Shown here: positions 52,453 through 62,400 of the stretch, piece by piece
Numbering within the stretch: position 1 is the first letter of the stretch
Layout of the letters: each line of letters begins with the position of its first letter
Source: CAYNRA01 sp046293395
Lineage (GTDB): Bacteria > Bacteroidota > Bacteroidia > Cytophagales > Spirosomataceae
Reading direction: 5' to 3'
Assembly: GCA_046293395.1 (NCBI GenBank)
Contig: JBKBOU010000001.1
Span: forward strand, 992,001-1,056,000
DNA: 64,000 nucleotides
Position numbers and translations under genes: made by a program
The notes under the pieces: generated by a model
Databases searched by the model: none
Told to the model about the DNA's origin: nothing
The model's input: the letters and a program-made list of their open reading frames with translations, nothing else

Positions 52453-53310
52453 ATGAAAATGAAAAAACAAGTGAGAAGCTATATCCTCTATCTATTTTTG
52501 GGGTTTGGAGGGATAAATAGCTGTACTATCCGAGAAGACGACCCGGTCATTCCAAGTTCACAAATCGTAGTTGAAGGCTATCTGTTTGCACACAAACCTG
52601 TATCCATTCGACTAACAGAATCAAGTCCTTTTGGTGTAGATTCTGCTGTTTGGGTGCCTGATTTGCAAATATCTTTGGAAAGCTCCACAGGTAAAAAAAT
52701 GGTCTTGACCTATTCAGGTAAAGGCGAATATATGTCTAAACCAACTGAAAAAATAGAAGGGGCAGGCACACGTTATACACTTACTTTGACGTACAAAGGC
52801 AAAGAAGTAAAAGCCATAACGACAATACCCGAAAAGCCAAAACAACTGAAGGCTTCTTCATCAAAAATGATTATTCCTCAGGAAATTATTCAGGGGGAAA
52901 ACGAAAATGTCATTGGAATTGGGAGTTCGACGGGTGGTTCAAAAGGACCTAGCCTCTCTTTATCTTGGCTGAATCCGGAGTCCAATTATTATTCGGTAAA
53001 AATTGTAAATACATCCGTCAATCCAGAGCCTATCCGTGTGCTTCCCCCTGGTTTTTTATTAGATAATTTAGTGGGGCAGATTCCGCCGAATCAGCGAAAT
53101 TGGATGACCTTGTATTCCGATCAATTTTATACGTATGGACGACATGCCCTTATCTTGCTACGTTTGAATACAGATTATGTCGCTTTGTTTGATACCGAAA
53201 ATTCGACATCTTTGAATTTAAAAACACCGCCTTCGCTTATTTCCAATGGCTTGGGGGTTTTCACGGGAGTTAATTCGGATACACTTTATGTGGATATTTT
53301 AAAGAAATGA
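52453..53310 (+). CDS. DUF4249 lipoprotein
   Basis: 285 residues. Lipobox INSC near residue 24. The mature part begins DPVIPSSQIVVEGYLFAHKPV and contains RYTLTLTYKGKEVKAITTIP, characteristic of DUF4249, an Ig-like surface protein found beside TonB receptors in Bacteroidota. It probably sits over the receptor opening or binds the ligand; this is inference. The last 25 bases overlap the convergent sigma factor gene. Confidence 0.85.
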   Translation: MKMKKQVRSYILYLFLGFGGINSCTIREDDPVIPSSQIVVEGYLFAHKPVSIRLTESSPFGVDSAVWVPDLQISLESSTGKKMVLTYSGKGEYMSKPTEKIEGAGTRYTLTLTYKGKEVKAITTIPEKPKQLKASSSKMIIPQEIIQGENENVIGIGSSTGGSKGPSLSLSWLNPESNYYSVKIVNTSVNPEPIRVLPPGFLLDNLVGQIPPNQRNWMTLYSDQFYTYGRHALILLRLNTDYVALFDTENSTSLNLKTPPSLISNGLGVFTGVNSDTLYVDILKK

Positions 53311-53903
53311 GTGCGAATTTTACCAAGATAAATAAACTGGAAGAACAACGTGCCTCCTTTTTTTATCTCTTGAATAACCAGATTTTCTGATAGCGATTTC
53401 AAGCTACGTTGCAGTAAGTTTTGGACAGATTGGTAATTGATTTGCATGATTTTAGCTATTTCAGGGAGTGATACATTTTCGTAGAAACGGAGGTGTATCA
53501 CTTCTCTTTGTTTGGGAGGCAAAGCAGCTATGACTTGGTGAACCTTGCGTGTATCTTGTTCAATAGCCTCTTCTCCAATCATCCATTCGAAGATATTAGA
53601 TACAGAAAAAGCCGCATCAATGGAGTCATTCCATACGTCATTTGGTTTCTTTTTGAGTTGGTCGTACAATTTATTTCGAAGGCTGGCAAATAGATACGGT
53701 TTGATTTTTCCTTCGCTTTGAAAACTCGATTTTCGTTCATACAGCTCTACCATCATGTCCTGAATTGCCTCTTTGACAACTTCTCTATTACCACAAATTT
53801 TCCATCCGTATCGAATTAAATCACTGTAGAAAACATCGTATATATGTTCAAAAGTCTTTGTATCTTTTTGATTTAAACCTTGCCAAATTTGTTTGTCTTG
53901 CAT
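53286..53903 (-). CDS. ECF RNA polymerase sigma factor
   Basis: 205 residues from ATG 53903 (MQDKQIWQGLNQ); a longer frame upstream overlaps the preceding gene end. Region 2 is seen in FEHIYDVFYSDLIRYGWKIC and the helix VKEAIQDMMVELYERK. Region 4 is the C-terminal helix-turn-helix, LPPKQREVIHLRFYENVSLP then IAKIMQINYQSVQNLLQRSL. It is the probable partner of FecR at 45268-46245, although a divergent receptor and four other genes lie between. It is convergent with the DUF4249 gene. Confidence 0.92.
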   Translation of the reverse strand: MQDKQIWQGLNQKDTKTFEHIYDVFYSDLIRYGWKICGNREVVKEAIQDMMVELYERKSSFQSEGKIKPYLFASLRNKLYDQLKKKPNDVWNDSIDAAFSVSNIFEWMIGEEAIEQDTRKVHQVIAALPPKQREVIHLRFYENVSLPEIAKIMQINYQSVQNLLQRSLKSLSENLVIQEIKKGGTLFFQFIYLGKIRTHFFKIST

Positions 53904-53947
53904 GCTGTCAAAGTAAACTAGTTTTAGGTGTATATAAAATAAATAAC

Positions 53948-55348
53948 TCATCTGTTTACTGCGTCTCGCATCCATTCATCAGTGAGTGAAGTAGATAAGT
54001 TTTTAGGTAGATTCGGGCGCGTTATTTGCCAAAATTTGTCTTCGTTTGATTTGTGTTTATACATCACTACTTTCCATTTTCCTGAAAATGCCCATAAGAA
54101 TGAATCCGTCATCTCGATGGTACTCGTATCCGTAACTGAACCGGGCAACGGTTTATTATTTTCTAATTTCAGGAAAAGTTTTGAGAAAAAGTCTCCGTAG
54201 TATTCGTCTGGCATAGCCCAATTTTGTAGCGCATTTAGATGGGTTAATTTTTTTTCCCAATAGATAGTTGCTGCATTCCATTTACAGCGATTTAGCTCAA
54301 GGCAATTCGCTAGAAAAAGAAAAATCCAAACGAGTATGATGGAGTGTTTACCTTTTATTTTTTCAGCAAATAAGAGCCAAAAAGAAGCCCAATAGGCAAG
54401 AATATAAATTCTATATCTGTCAGGAATCATCGTTGGATGAATTTCTCGAAATAGACTTAGTCCGAGAAAAGTCCCGAGACAAAATAGCTGCAATCCAATG
54501 GCTACTAAATAATGGGGAGGCAAGTTGGAGCGCAATTTTCCTATTTCACGCATAAAAAGTAGTTGTAAACCAAGTACTAGAATAACAACCAGTTTAAGCA
54601 CAATTGGTGTATTTATAAAACCAAAACCACCAGACATGAGCCATACAAAAGATTGAATGATAGAATGAATATCAGCCACTACTTCTTTACCTCCTGTATT
54701 TCCTGGGAGTAAACGCAATAAAATAACGAGCACGCTCATCCAAATGAGTACCATTTTATACTTTTTTCGGTAGATGAGCACAAGTGCTAAAACCATCCAA
54801 AGGACAAGTCCATTCCCACTTGACAGATAGGCACTTATTCCAGCCAAAGCCCCTAAAGACATGAAAAGTATGGAGTTCCCGACACTAAAGAAATAGAGAG
54901 AGAGTAAGACAAAAGCAAAAATGACCATGTGTTGGCTGCTACACAAAGCCCAAGAAGCATTTTCATACAAAGAAGGGGATAAAAATAAACCCAAGAAAAT
55001 AGCTTGTTCACTCCATTTTTTTTGCCAAACCCATCTACTTACAAATACTAAAACCGTGGTGAAAAATAGAAAGTTAAAAAGTAGCGTAACGGTTAAATAA
55101 GTGGAACCTGCCCACTGATAATTCAGCCAAATAAATACTTTATGTAAGAAGAGTTGGTGTTCATTATGCTGTTGATAAAGAAAAGGGATGTCTCCATCTG
55201 AGGCGAAAAGAACGGGTATCATCGCGAGGTCGTCCCGAAAAGGAATACCTGAAAAATAAACAAAAAAGAGAACAAGGAAAGGAAGTGTTCCAACCAAAAA
55301 TACGATGTACGAGTAAAAACCATTGGTAAAAGTAAATAGACGATTCAT
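53948..55348 (-). CDS. Polytopic membrane protein, possible GT-C glycosyltransferase
   Basis: 466 residues with about ten hydrophobic helices and a C-terminal soluble tail of about 110 residues. The first periplasmic loop has IPFRDDLAMIP and YQQHNEHQLFLHK; an acidic pair in this loop and an HNEH motif occur in GT-C type sugar transferases, which use lipid-linked sugars. The similarity is by pattern only. It could modify the secreted proteins encoded next to it. The gene lies 44 bases upstream of the sigma factor gene on the same strand. Confidence 0.65.
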   Translation of the reverse strand: MNRLFTFTNGFYSYIVFLVGTLPFLVLFFVYFSGIPFRDDLAMIPVLFASDGDIPFLYQQHNEHQLFLHKVFIWLNYQWAGSTYLTVTLLFNFLFFTTVLVFVSRWVWQKKWSEQAIFLGLFLSPSLYENASWALCSSQHMVIFAFVLLSLYFFSVGNSILFMSLGALAGISAYLSSGNGLVLWMVLALVLIYRKKYKMVLIWMSVLVILLRLLPGNTGGKEVVADIHSIIQSFVWLMSGGFGFINTPIVLKLVVILVLGLQLLFMREIGKLRSNLPPHYLVAIGLQLFCLGTFLGLSLFREIHPTMIPDRYRIYILAYWASFWLLFAEKIKGKHSIILVWIFLFLANCLELNRCKWNAATIYWEKKLTHLNALQNWAMPDEYYGDFFSKLFLKLENNKPLPGSVTDTSTIEMTDSFLWAFSGKWKVVMYKHKSNEDKFWQITRPNLPKNLSTSLTDEWMRDAVNR

Positions 55349-55402
55349 GGCTAATATGGAATGAATTTATACTTGAATTTAAACCACTGCGTAGGTATTA
55401 TT

Positions 55403-56626
55403 TTATCTTAAAATCTCGATTTTACCAGTAAGAACCTCGAAATCACTGTCTCCGAATCTAAATTTTAACTGGTACGTGTAAATTCCGTTGGGAACGGGTT
55501 CATTGTTTTTCAAATTGTTTCCATCCCAAAGAAAGCCATTGGTTGACGTATTTTGCCAAACCATTTGCCCTAACCGGTCATACACAAGAATTGCAAATTC
55601 CGAAAACTGGAAAGGATTAGAAACTTCGAGAAAATCGTTTACCCCATCGTTGTTTGGGGTAAAGACAGTAGGGAGAAAAGGATAAACACGAGGTTTCAGT
55701 TTTGCGCGATTCGACCGAACAGTTTGGGGAGGCGTTGCACCCAAATCTGAAAACTCAATTTGTGCCTGCACGAAAAAAAGCGTTTCGCTATTTGCCGCCA
55801 CGTTCTCAACAGTAAAAGCCCCGTTTGTAATATTGTCTGCGACCCTCTCAACGAGTCCTGTTTCTGTAACCTTCCATAGCGAATAGCTCACCTCTGTTGG
55901 CACACTGTAATCCAAATTATTCCAGAAGAGATTGGTTATACCTGACTCCAAATACAAGGCACAAATGGGTGCAGAAAACTGAGATTCGGTTTGGCACCCC
56001 CCTTCAAAAGTGACCGTATAACAATCTTCTCCATTCGCACTAGGCGTATTATCTATCAATACGGGGGATTCATTTCGTGCTTTTACTTCCGCACGGTTCG
56101 ATGTATATAATGTATAGAGAGGCTTTTGAGGGACTTCGTCAAGCACCCGGACAGTAACTTCGCCGGTTGGTTCATAATCTGCTGTAAAGTATTTTAAGGG
56201 TGGCTCCTCAACTTCTTCTTGTATTTTAAGTAGCTGGCACGAAAGTTTAGGTTGTCCGGTAGTTGGGTCTTCACCGATTTGCATAATCCAATACTCTCCT
56301 ACATTTTGATTGTCGATATTTTGAATGGTTACCAAGGATAGTTCATCTGGTTTTGGCACAAAAATATCATCTTTCACATCGTATAAATATTTTACATTCG
56401 TAAGAGTAACAGGATCAGCATTAATCACCCCAATCGTTTGGGAAATCCCATTGCCTGACACACATATTTCATTCCCATAAAACGCTGTACCATTTTTTTG
56501 GAGGATGATTGCAAAGCTACCCCCTTGTTGGTACGGAGGCGGTGGAGCCATACAAACATTGGGCATTTGTGCCATTCCCCATTTGAGTGAATGAAGAAAA
56601 AAGAAAATGATTAATTTATACTTCAT
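55403..56626 (-). CDS. Secreted protein with type IX sorting domain (type B, CHU_C)
   Basis: 407 residues. Signal peptide (MKYKLIIFFFLHSLKWGMAQ). The middle holds beta-sandwich material with paired Cys (GEDCYTVTFEGGCQTES). The last 80 residues are the gliding-motility-associated C-terminal domain: TVFTPNNDGVNDFLEV, VYDRLGQMVWQ, PVPNGIYTYQLKF, GKIEILR. This directs export by the type IX system and often anchoring at the surface. N-terminal repeats of Pro (PPPPYQQGG) follow the signal. Separated from the next gene by a terminator. Confidence 0.9.
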   Translation of the reverse strand: MKYKLIIFFFLHSLKWGMAQMPNVCMAPPPPYQQGGSFAIILQKNGTAFYGNEICVSGNGISQTIGVINADPVTLTNVKYLYDVKDDIFVPKPDELSLVTIQNIDNQNVGEYWIMQIGEDPTTGQPKLSCQLLKIQEEVEEPPLKYFTADYEPTGEVTVRVLDEVPQKPLYTLYTSNRAEVKARNESPVLIDNTPSANGEDCYTVTFEGGCQTESQFSAPICALYLESGITNLFWNNLDYSVPTEVSYSLWKVTETGLVERVADNITNGAFTVENVAANSETLFFVQAQIEFSDLGATPPQTVRSNRAKLKPRVYPFLPTVFTPNNDGVNDFLEVSNPFQFSEFAILVYDRLGQMVWQNTSTNGFLWDGNNLKNNEPVPNGIYTYQLKFRFGDSDFEVLTGKIEILR

Positions 56627-56644
56627 ATAACAAGTGAGTTAAAA

Positions 56645-56680
56645 AGATAAGGCTATACCCAACGTATGTTAGGTATAGCT
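56645..56680 (-). terminator. Terminator of the type A sorting-domain gene
   Basis: GCTATACC (56652-56659) pairs with GGTATAGC (56672-56679) and the stem extends inwards by three more pairs after one mismatch. On the minus strand CTTATCTTTTT follows. It lies 33 bases after the stop at 56712. Confidence 0.65.
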
Positions 56681-56711
56681 CTGAGATAAGAAGAATATGA
56701 GATATTAAAAA

Positions 56712-57626
56712 TTACAATTTCATAATTCGTTTGACATGCCCTTGTTGTTCATCTGAGACTTTTAAAAGCAACATACCTGCTGGCATATTTTTTAGTGAAA
56801 TTGTCCAAGTATTCATGCCTAATTCAAGGCTGATTTTTTCCTTTTTCACTTCTTTCCCTTGGCTGTCTGTCAACATCCATTCACCATTTTCAGATTTTGA
56901 TGTGGCGAAATACTTCACGGTCATTATTTCTTCTACTGGATTAGGAAAAGAAATAATACTTGACCCCACGTTTTCTGGAATGACTACATTTGCTTCGTAT
57001 TTATCTGTTTGCGCCTTTAGAAGTTCCTTCAAAGTCATTTGTCCCGTAAATTGCTCCAACGGTTTTGCATCAATTTTGGCTTTTTGACCAGAACGAGAAT
57101 AAAAGCTAGATGAAATATTTAATGCTAATTTATCGTAAGCTGTTTTGGTAAATTCGTCTTCTTCGTTTAGAATAACCAACTCATTATCAGTCAATTCACG
57201 TGAACCTTTGAATGTAAATAAAGCGACAGGTTCATTGGGCGACATCGCCCCATAATTCGTCTCTAGTGGAGATTTGCCAATTACGTAATAGGCACCATCA
57301 AACGAAACACCCAATTTGCGGGTGTAAGCACTTTCTTCTAAACGAGAGGGAGATTTCTCCCAATTTCCACGTTTATCTTTGATGTCTGAGATAATGAAAT
57401 CTTTAGGTACCCGAAACGACATCTGCGCAGTCGCTCCTTTTTCTTCCGAATCCGGATTGTTACTATTCGGTGTTTCGTACTTAGGGACTAACCAAGCCGT
57501 ATAAGCTTGCTCTTTGGCATCGAATGTAATCATGTACTGAATAGCATGTTCCGAGCGCGTTTGTGCTTGCAAATGTGTGATTGTGAAAGCAAAAAGTACA
57601 ATTAAAAAAAGTGATATTTTTTTCAT
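56712..57626 (-). CDS. Secreted protein with type IX sorting domain (type A) and SFYSRSGQ N-terminal module
   Basis: 304 residues. Signal peptide (MKKISLFLIVLFAFTITHLQ). Residues about 25-200 share with the next two genes a module marked by YETPNSNNPDSEEKGATAQM, YYVIGKSPLETNYG, ALFTFKG and SSFYSRSGQ...PLEQF. The C terminus is a type A sorting signal: ISFPNPVEEIMTVKYF, MNTWTISLKNMPAGMLLLKV, KRIMKL. It is the smallest of three tandem paralogues and carries no repeats. It begins 4 bases after the stop of the next gene, so they are co-transcribed. Confidence 0.88.
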   Translation of the reverse strand: MKKISLFLIVLFAFTITHLQAQTRSEHAIQYMITFDAKEQAYTAWLVPKYETPNSNNPDSEEKGATAQMSFRVPKDFIISDIKDKRGNWEKSPSRLEESAYTRKLGVSFDGAYYVIGKSPLETNYGAMSPNEPVALFTFKGSRELTDNELVILNEEDEFTKTAYDKLALNISSSFYSRSGQKAKIDAKPLEQFTGQMTLKELLKAQTDKYEANVVIPENVGSSIISFPNPVEEIMTVKYFATSKSENGEWMLTDSQGKEVKKEKISLELGMNTWTISLKNMPAGMLLLKVSDEQQGHVKRIMKL

Positions 57627-57630
57627 TGGA

Positions 57631-59433
57631 TTATAATTTTTTAATGGTTAATGGGATACAAATATTTGGTGGGCAACATTCTTCCAGAATAACTTCAATC
57701 GGGCAACATCCCGAAGCCGGACACGTCGAATTGTCCGCTAGTGTGGTATAATTACCTGCCTGTGATACATTTATCGATATCCCAGAACCTATCATCACGC
57801 CATTTCTGAACCAGCGGACATTCGTAAAGGTCGCTGGAACACTTAGTTGAAGATTTTGTCCATTACACAGGAACATCGGGATACTCACACAGGAAGAAAT
57901 CTTGTTATTTAAGGTATTGGGATCTGTCTGGTCTAATGCAACTACTTCTGCTTCACTGGTGACGATTCCTTCAATAATAATGCGATTGGTAATCAATAAA
58001 ACGGCACTGTCCCCAGAAGCTATACTTGGGATTGTCCAGACATTGGACGCAAATGACCCTCTATTCGGTACACTACTAACAGACGTTTGACCAGCTGAAG
58101 TCGTATTCCGGATTTGGATATTCGTAGCAGTAGATGGACCTTCATTTCTAACAACTAGACGATAAACCACCTGATCATTCACAGATGCCCGTGATTTACT
58201 TACTGTTTGTGTAAGTACTAAATTTGACGAACTCGTGGGAGCAACAACCGTAATTGTCGAGGTCACACAGTTCGACGGATTAGATACCGAACAAACACGT
58301 ACATCAAATGTTCCTGTTCCGCTANNNNNNNNNNNNNNNNNNNNNNNNNNNNNNNNNNNNNNNNNNNNNNNNNNNNNNNNNNNNNNNNNNNNNNNNNNNN
58401 NNNNNNNNNNNNNNNNNNNNNNTGATGTCGCTGGTTGACCACCTACCGTGATGCTCGGTAATACCGGAATCGTCGTTGGATTCGTACCTGAAACAATCGG
58501 TGTAGTAATCGGTGTCATTACAATCGGGCTTTGCACCGTAATTGTCGAGGTCACACAGTTCGTTGGGCTTGAAACCAAGCAATACCGAATATCAAATGTT
58601 CCTGTTCCGCTAAATGTCGGAGATGGTGTAAAACGAATCGTTCCATCTGGATTCACTACCACACTCCCGAAAGTCGGTTGTTGAGGTATCGTAATTGTGA
58701 CATTACTTGTAGTCGCTGGACTTCCATTCACTGTTACATTTGGTAGCACGCTTATCGTTGTTGGATTTGTACCTGATGTAATCGTAGTTGTCACAGGAGT
58801 AGCAATCAATTGACCTCCACAAGAAGCAGATGTTCCAAAAACACCGATGAATTGCTCAAGTGGCACTTGATTTCCACCAGCAGGTTGACCTGAACGAGAG
58901 TAAAAGCTGTTTCCTGCATTCAAAGAGAGTGTTTGATCCGCTGCACTCACAAAAGGATCATTGGCTGGAATTACACGTACAAGACCGACACAGCTAACGC
59001 CTTGAAATGTAAACAAAGGGACTGCTGTACCTGACGTAAAAGTACCGTAATCTGTTTCCGTGGCACTTTTCCCGATGATATAATAATTTGTATCGGTCGG
59101 TAATCCTGAATTACTCCAATTTTGGTTGGGTTGTCCAGGACCTAATTTGAGGGGTGTTTTTTCCCATCCACCGTTCACATCTACAATAGAAGTAATCGTA
59201 AATGAACTAGGCACAGCCAGTGTTACTTGAGCTGTCGCTCCTTTCTCTGTTGTACCTGTATTATTTGCATTCGGGGTATTATATGCGGGCACTACCCAAA
59301 CGGTATATCGGGCAGTAGTTGCATCGTATGTCACTTGGTAGCGAACTCCATTCGTGGACGTTTGTGCGAAGGAAGCCACCCAAGTAAATAAACAAAAAAG
59401 GAGGGTGTAAAAGTTAATACCTGTATTTTTCAT
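57631..59433 (-). CDS. Secreted repeat protein with SFYSRSGQ module, cadherin-like repeats and DUF11 domain (contains assembly gap)
   Basis: 600 residues as read, with 33 undetermined. Signal peptide (MKNTGINFYTLLFCLF, cleaved near SFAQ); shared N-terminal module to about 200 (YNTPNANNTGTTEKGATAQV, NSFYSRSGQPAGGNQVPLEQF). Two repeats of about 95 residues follow (TSGTNPTTISVLPNVTVNG, NPDGTIRFTPSPTFSGTGTF); the second has the gap. A DUF11-type domain (VSKSRASVNDQVVYRLVVRN) and a Cys-rich tail end it (CCPPNICIPLTIKKL), a C-terminal form I associate with Cytophagales secreted proteins. Probably surface-exposed; function unknown. Confidence 0.85.
   Translation of the reverse strand: MKNTGINFYTLLFCLFTWVASFAQTSTNGVRYQVTYDATTARYTVWVVPAYNTPNANNTGTTEKGATAQVTLAVPSSFTITSIVDVNGGWEKTPLKLGPGQPNQNWSNSGLPTDTNYYIIGKSATETDYGTFTSGTAVPLFTFQGVSCVGLVRVIPANDPFVSAADQTLSLNAGNSFYSRSGQPAGGNQVPLEQFIGVFGTSASCGGQLIATPVTTTITSGTNPTTISVLPNVTVNGSPATTSNVTITIPQQPTFGSVVVNPDGTIRFTPSPTFSGTGTFDIRYCLVSSPTNCVTSTITVQSPIVMTPITTPIVSGTNPTTIPVLPSITVGGQPATSXXXXXXXXXXXXXXXXXXXXXXXXXXXXXXXXXSGTGTFDVRVCSVSNPSNCVTSTITVVAPTSSSNLVLTQTVSKSRASVNDQVVYRLVVRNEGPSTATNIQIRNTTSAGQTSVSSVPNRGSFASNVWTIPSIASGDSAVLLITNRIIIEGIVTSEAEVVALDQTDPNTLNNKISSCVSIPMFLCNGQNLQLSVPATFTNVRWFRNGVMIGSGISINVSQAGNYTTLADNSTCPASGCCPIEVILEECCPPNICIPLTIKKL
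58325..58422. other. Run of 98 undetermined bases (scaffold gap)
   Basis: N from 58325 to 58422. Flanking sequences belong to near-identical repeat units, and the reading frame continues on both sides. The gap is about the length missing from the second repeat compared with the first, so the estimated size is plausible, but extra collapsed repeat copies cannot be excluded. Confidence 0.99.
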
Positions 59434-59452
59434 ATTATTCTTCCAGTTAAAT

Positions 59453-59483
59453 AAAGGGGGGCATACGAGATGCCCCCTTTTTT
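59453..59483 (-). terminator. Terminator of the large adhesin gene
   Basis: AAAGGGGGGCAT pairs with ATGCCCCCTTT with one bulged G, directly after the stop codon at 59485. On the minus strand TTTATTTAAC follows. The gene at 57631-59433 therefore probably has its own promoter in the remaining 20-50 bases. Confidence 0.7.
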
Positions 59484-59484
59484 A

Positions 59485-62400
59485 TTATAAAGTCGAAGGT
59501 ACTTGCTCCTTCACCACGAATGAATTCTGCTTAGTAGCATTGCCATTGTGGTTTTTAATCACATTGAGATAAATAAACTCAATATCATTACCCGGTCCTT
59601 GGAATACCGTTTCGCCGTTCATGTTCAAGTCACCAATATCATACGCTTTAATTTTGTATGAAGAGCTTTGTAAAGGATTTCTCCCTACATCACCGATGAT
59701 GCGCGAGTAGATAGCACCTGCATCTGTTTGAGGTCCTTGATAAATAATCCGGTCATCAAACAATACGTTTCCTGTCCACATGGCACGTCCTTGCGATACT
59801 TCTACTTGTGCTTGGTTGATTGGCGTAACAATCGGCACAAATACATTTGTCGAAGCAGATCTAAAGTCGATTACAGTCGCTGTATTCGTCATTGCTAAAG
59901 CAGCACCTGACATAACCCCAAGGTGATTTCTGTGCTTCACAACGATGAAATAACTACCAGGTGTAGCTGATTTAAACACGACTGGGGATATACCATCGGT
60001 ATCGACAATATCTCCATCTCGCTGGACAAAAGCAGGACGACTATCAACGACAGTAGCACTATTCGTACCTGAGCGAAGTTCAACAAATACCCAATCCACG
60101 ATAGCATCTGCTCCTGTTACATTGAATACAGCTGATGTAGGCGCTGTAATCACTGTTAGTGGAGTTTGTGTTCCGTACGGGTGTTGTAAAGGAATCAATG
60201 ATTTAACTCTCAAGTCATCACGCATTAAAACATCTGTTGAAGGGACTCCCAATAAAGCACCTTGTAGATATACTTTCGCTGAAAGTTTCACCTCACCAGG
60301 TACTATTTGGAAGTACAAGGTAGCTTGCGAACATTCTTGTGGGTTACCTGCATCACAAACGGAGTATGTCAAGAAATCAGCGCCTGTTGCATTGGCATTT
60401 GGTGTATATGTTACCAAACCAGCTGCAGTAATTGTTGCATTCCCTTTGGTAGGTGCAATCAAAGGTGTCGTAGAAATACTTAGTGTAGTTCCTTCTGGAT
60501 CCGTATCATTGGTCAATACATTGATAGACTTTGCCACTCCAGGGAAGGCCGTCAAGAAATCATCTGTTGCTACAGGTGGTAAATTTACCCCGATAGCCGG
60601 CTGATCTTTCACGATAATTTGTACCGTAGCTGGGGCACAAAGTGGCGTTGTTCTGTTATCACATGCTTGGTAAACGAACGTTACTTCTCCTACAAAACCA
60701 ACGGGTGGTGTGTAAGTAAATGTACCATTGGATGCTAAATTCAAAGTACCTACGCTTGGTGGTGTTACAACCGAAGCAGTTAGTACCCCATTTTCATTGG
60801 TTGGCAAATCATTGGTTAACACATTCCCATTCAGTGTTCCGCCTTTTGTCATCGAATAATTATCATTCAAAATAACGGGAGGTGTTGTACCACTTGTTAA
60901 TGGCGACGCCGTAATATTCACTTTTACTTCGGCTTCATCACATGCGGCTGGTGTACCTGAGTCACATACACGATATCTGAAGGTATCATTTCCAACAAAT
61001 CCTGCATTCGGCACGTACGTGTATGTTCCGTTTGCCAATAACGTAACCAAACCGTTGGTTGCTGGTGTTACAAGTGTAGTACTTACGACCAATGGAGCGA
61101 TACCATCGTTGATATCATCGTTCGTCAATACATTTCCTGTGCCCGTTGTTCCTACGGTTGTCACCATATTATCGTTTAATGCAAACACGACACGGCAACT
61201 TGCTACTTCCACTGCCAATAGCGTACGTGGACTTTCGCAACCTGTACTTATATTCAAGCTCGATACATAGTAGTTGGTCGTACCAACCGTCGCTGTACTT
61301 GGTGTTGGAGCTACCGTATTGGCTGTTCCACCTGTAGCTACTTCATACCAACGCAAGGCAGTTCCTACAGCTGGCGTAGCCGTTAAGGCACTCGCCGAAG
61401 CTCCTTGGCAAAGAGAAACTGGAGTGGTAACAGTTGGCGCAGTCGGTGGTGTATTTACGATGACATTCAAACGTACAACGGGGCTCTGGCAGCTCGTCGT
61501 TGTATTAATAGACCTTGCGTAATAACTTAACGTTGTCGCCGTCGCTGTACTTGGTGTTGGTGTTGCTATTTGTGTCATACCTGCGGCATCTGAATACCAA
61601 CGAAGTGTAGTTCCAGCAGCTGGCGTAGCTGTAAGAGGTGATGCGGTAGTACCCTGACACAATGGAAGCGGATTTACGGCTACCGTTGGCGCAGCAGGAG
61701 CTGCATTTACTATTATTGTAATTGACGAACGCGTTGCACTCTCACAACCAGATGCATTAACCGAAGCTGCAAAATAAACAGTCGTTGTTGCGGTTGTGGT
61801 ACTTGGTGTTGGCGTAGCAATAGGTGTTCCACCCGTTGCTGTGGTATACCAACGCACACTTGCACCTAATGGTAAATCTGCTGTTAAGGCAGGAGCCGCG
61901 TCTCCAACGCAATACGTCAAGTTCGGACTCACTGAAGGTGCGGCAGGCAATGCTGTTATTGTAACCACAATCTCAGTACGTGCACTTTCACAACCACCAC
62001 TTACCAAACTAGACACGTAAAATGTCTGTGTACCCTGACCTGTCGTCGTTGGTGTTGGTGCTGTTGCACTTCCCGTTCCACCCGTAGCTGCGGAATACCA
62101 CAGCAAACTCGCACCTGATGCCGGCGTTGCTACCAAAGCACTTGCTGCCTGACCTACACAATACGGCCCGTTTGTTCCTGCTACTGGCGCGGCTGGAGCT
62201 GCTGTTATTGTTACTGCCAATAATGTCCGGCTACTTTCACAATTCGTTGTCGTATTGATGCTCGAAACATAATAATTCGTTGTTCCTAACGTCGCTGTAC
62301 TTGGCGTCAACGTTGTTACAAATGTCCCACCAGTAGCTTCTGTGTACCAACGAAGGCTAGTTCCTACTTCTGACGATGCCGTTAGAGGATTCGCCGTTAC

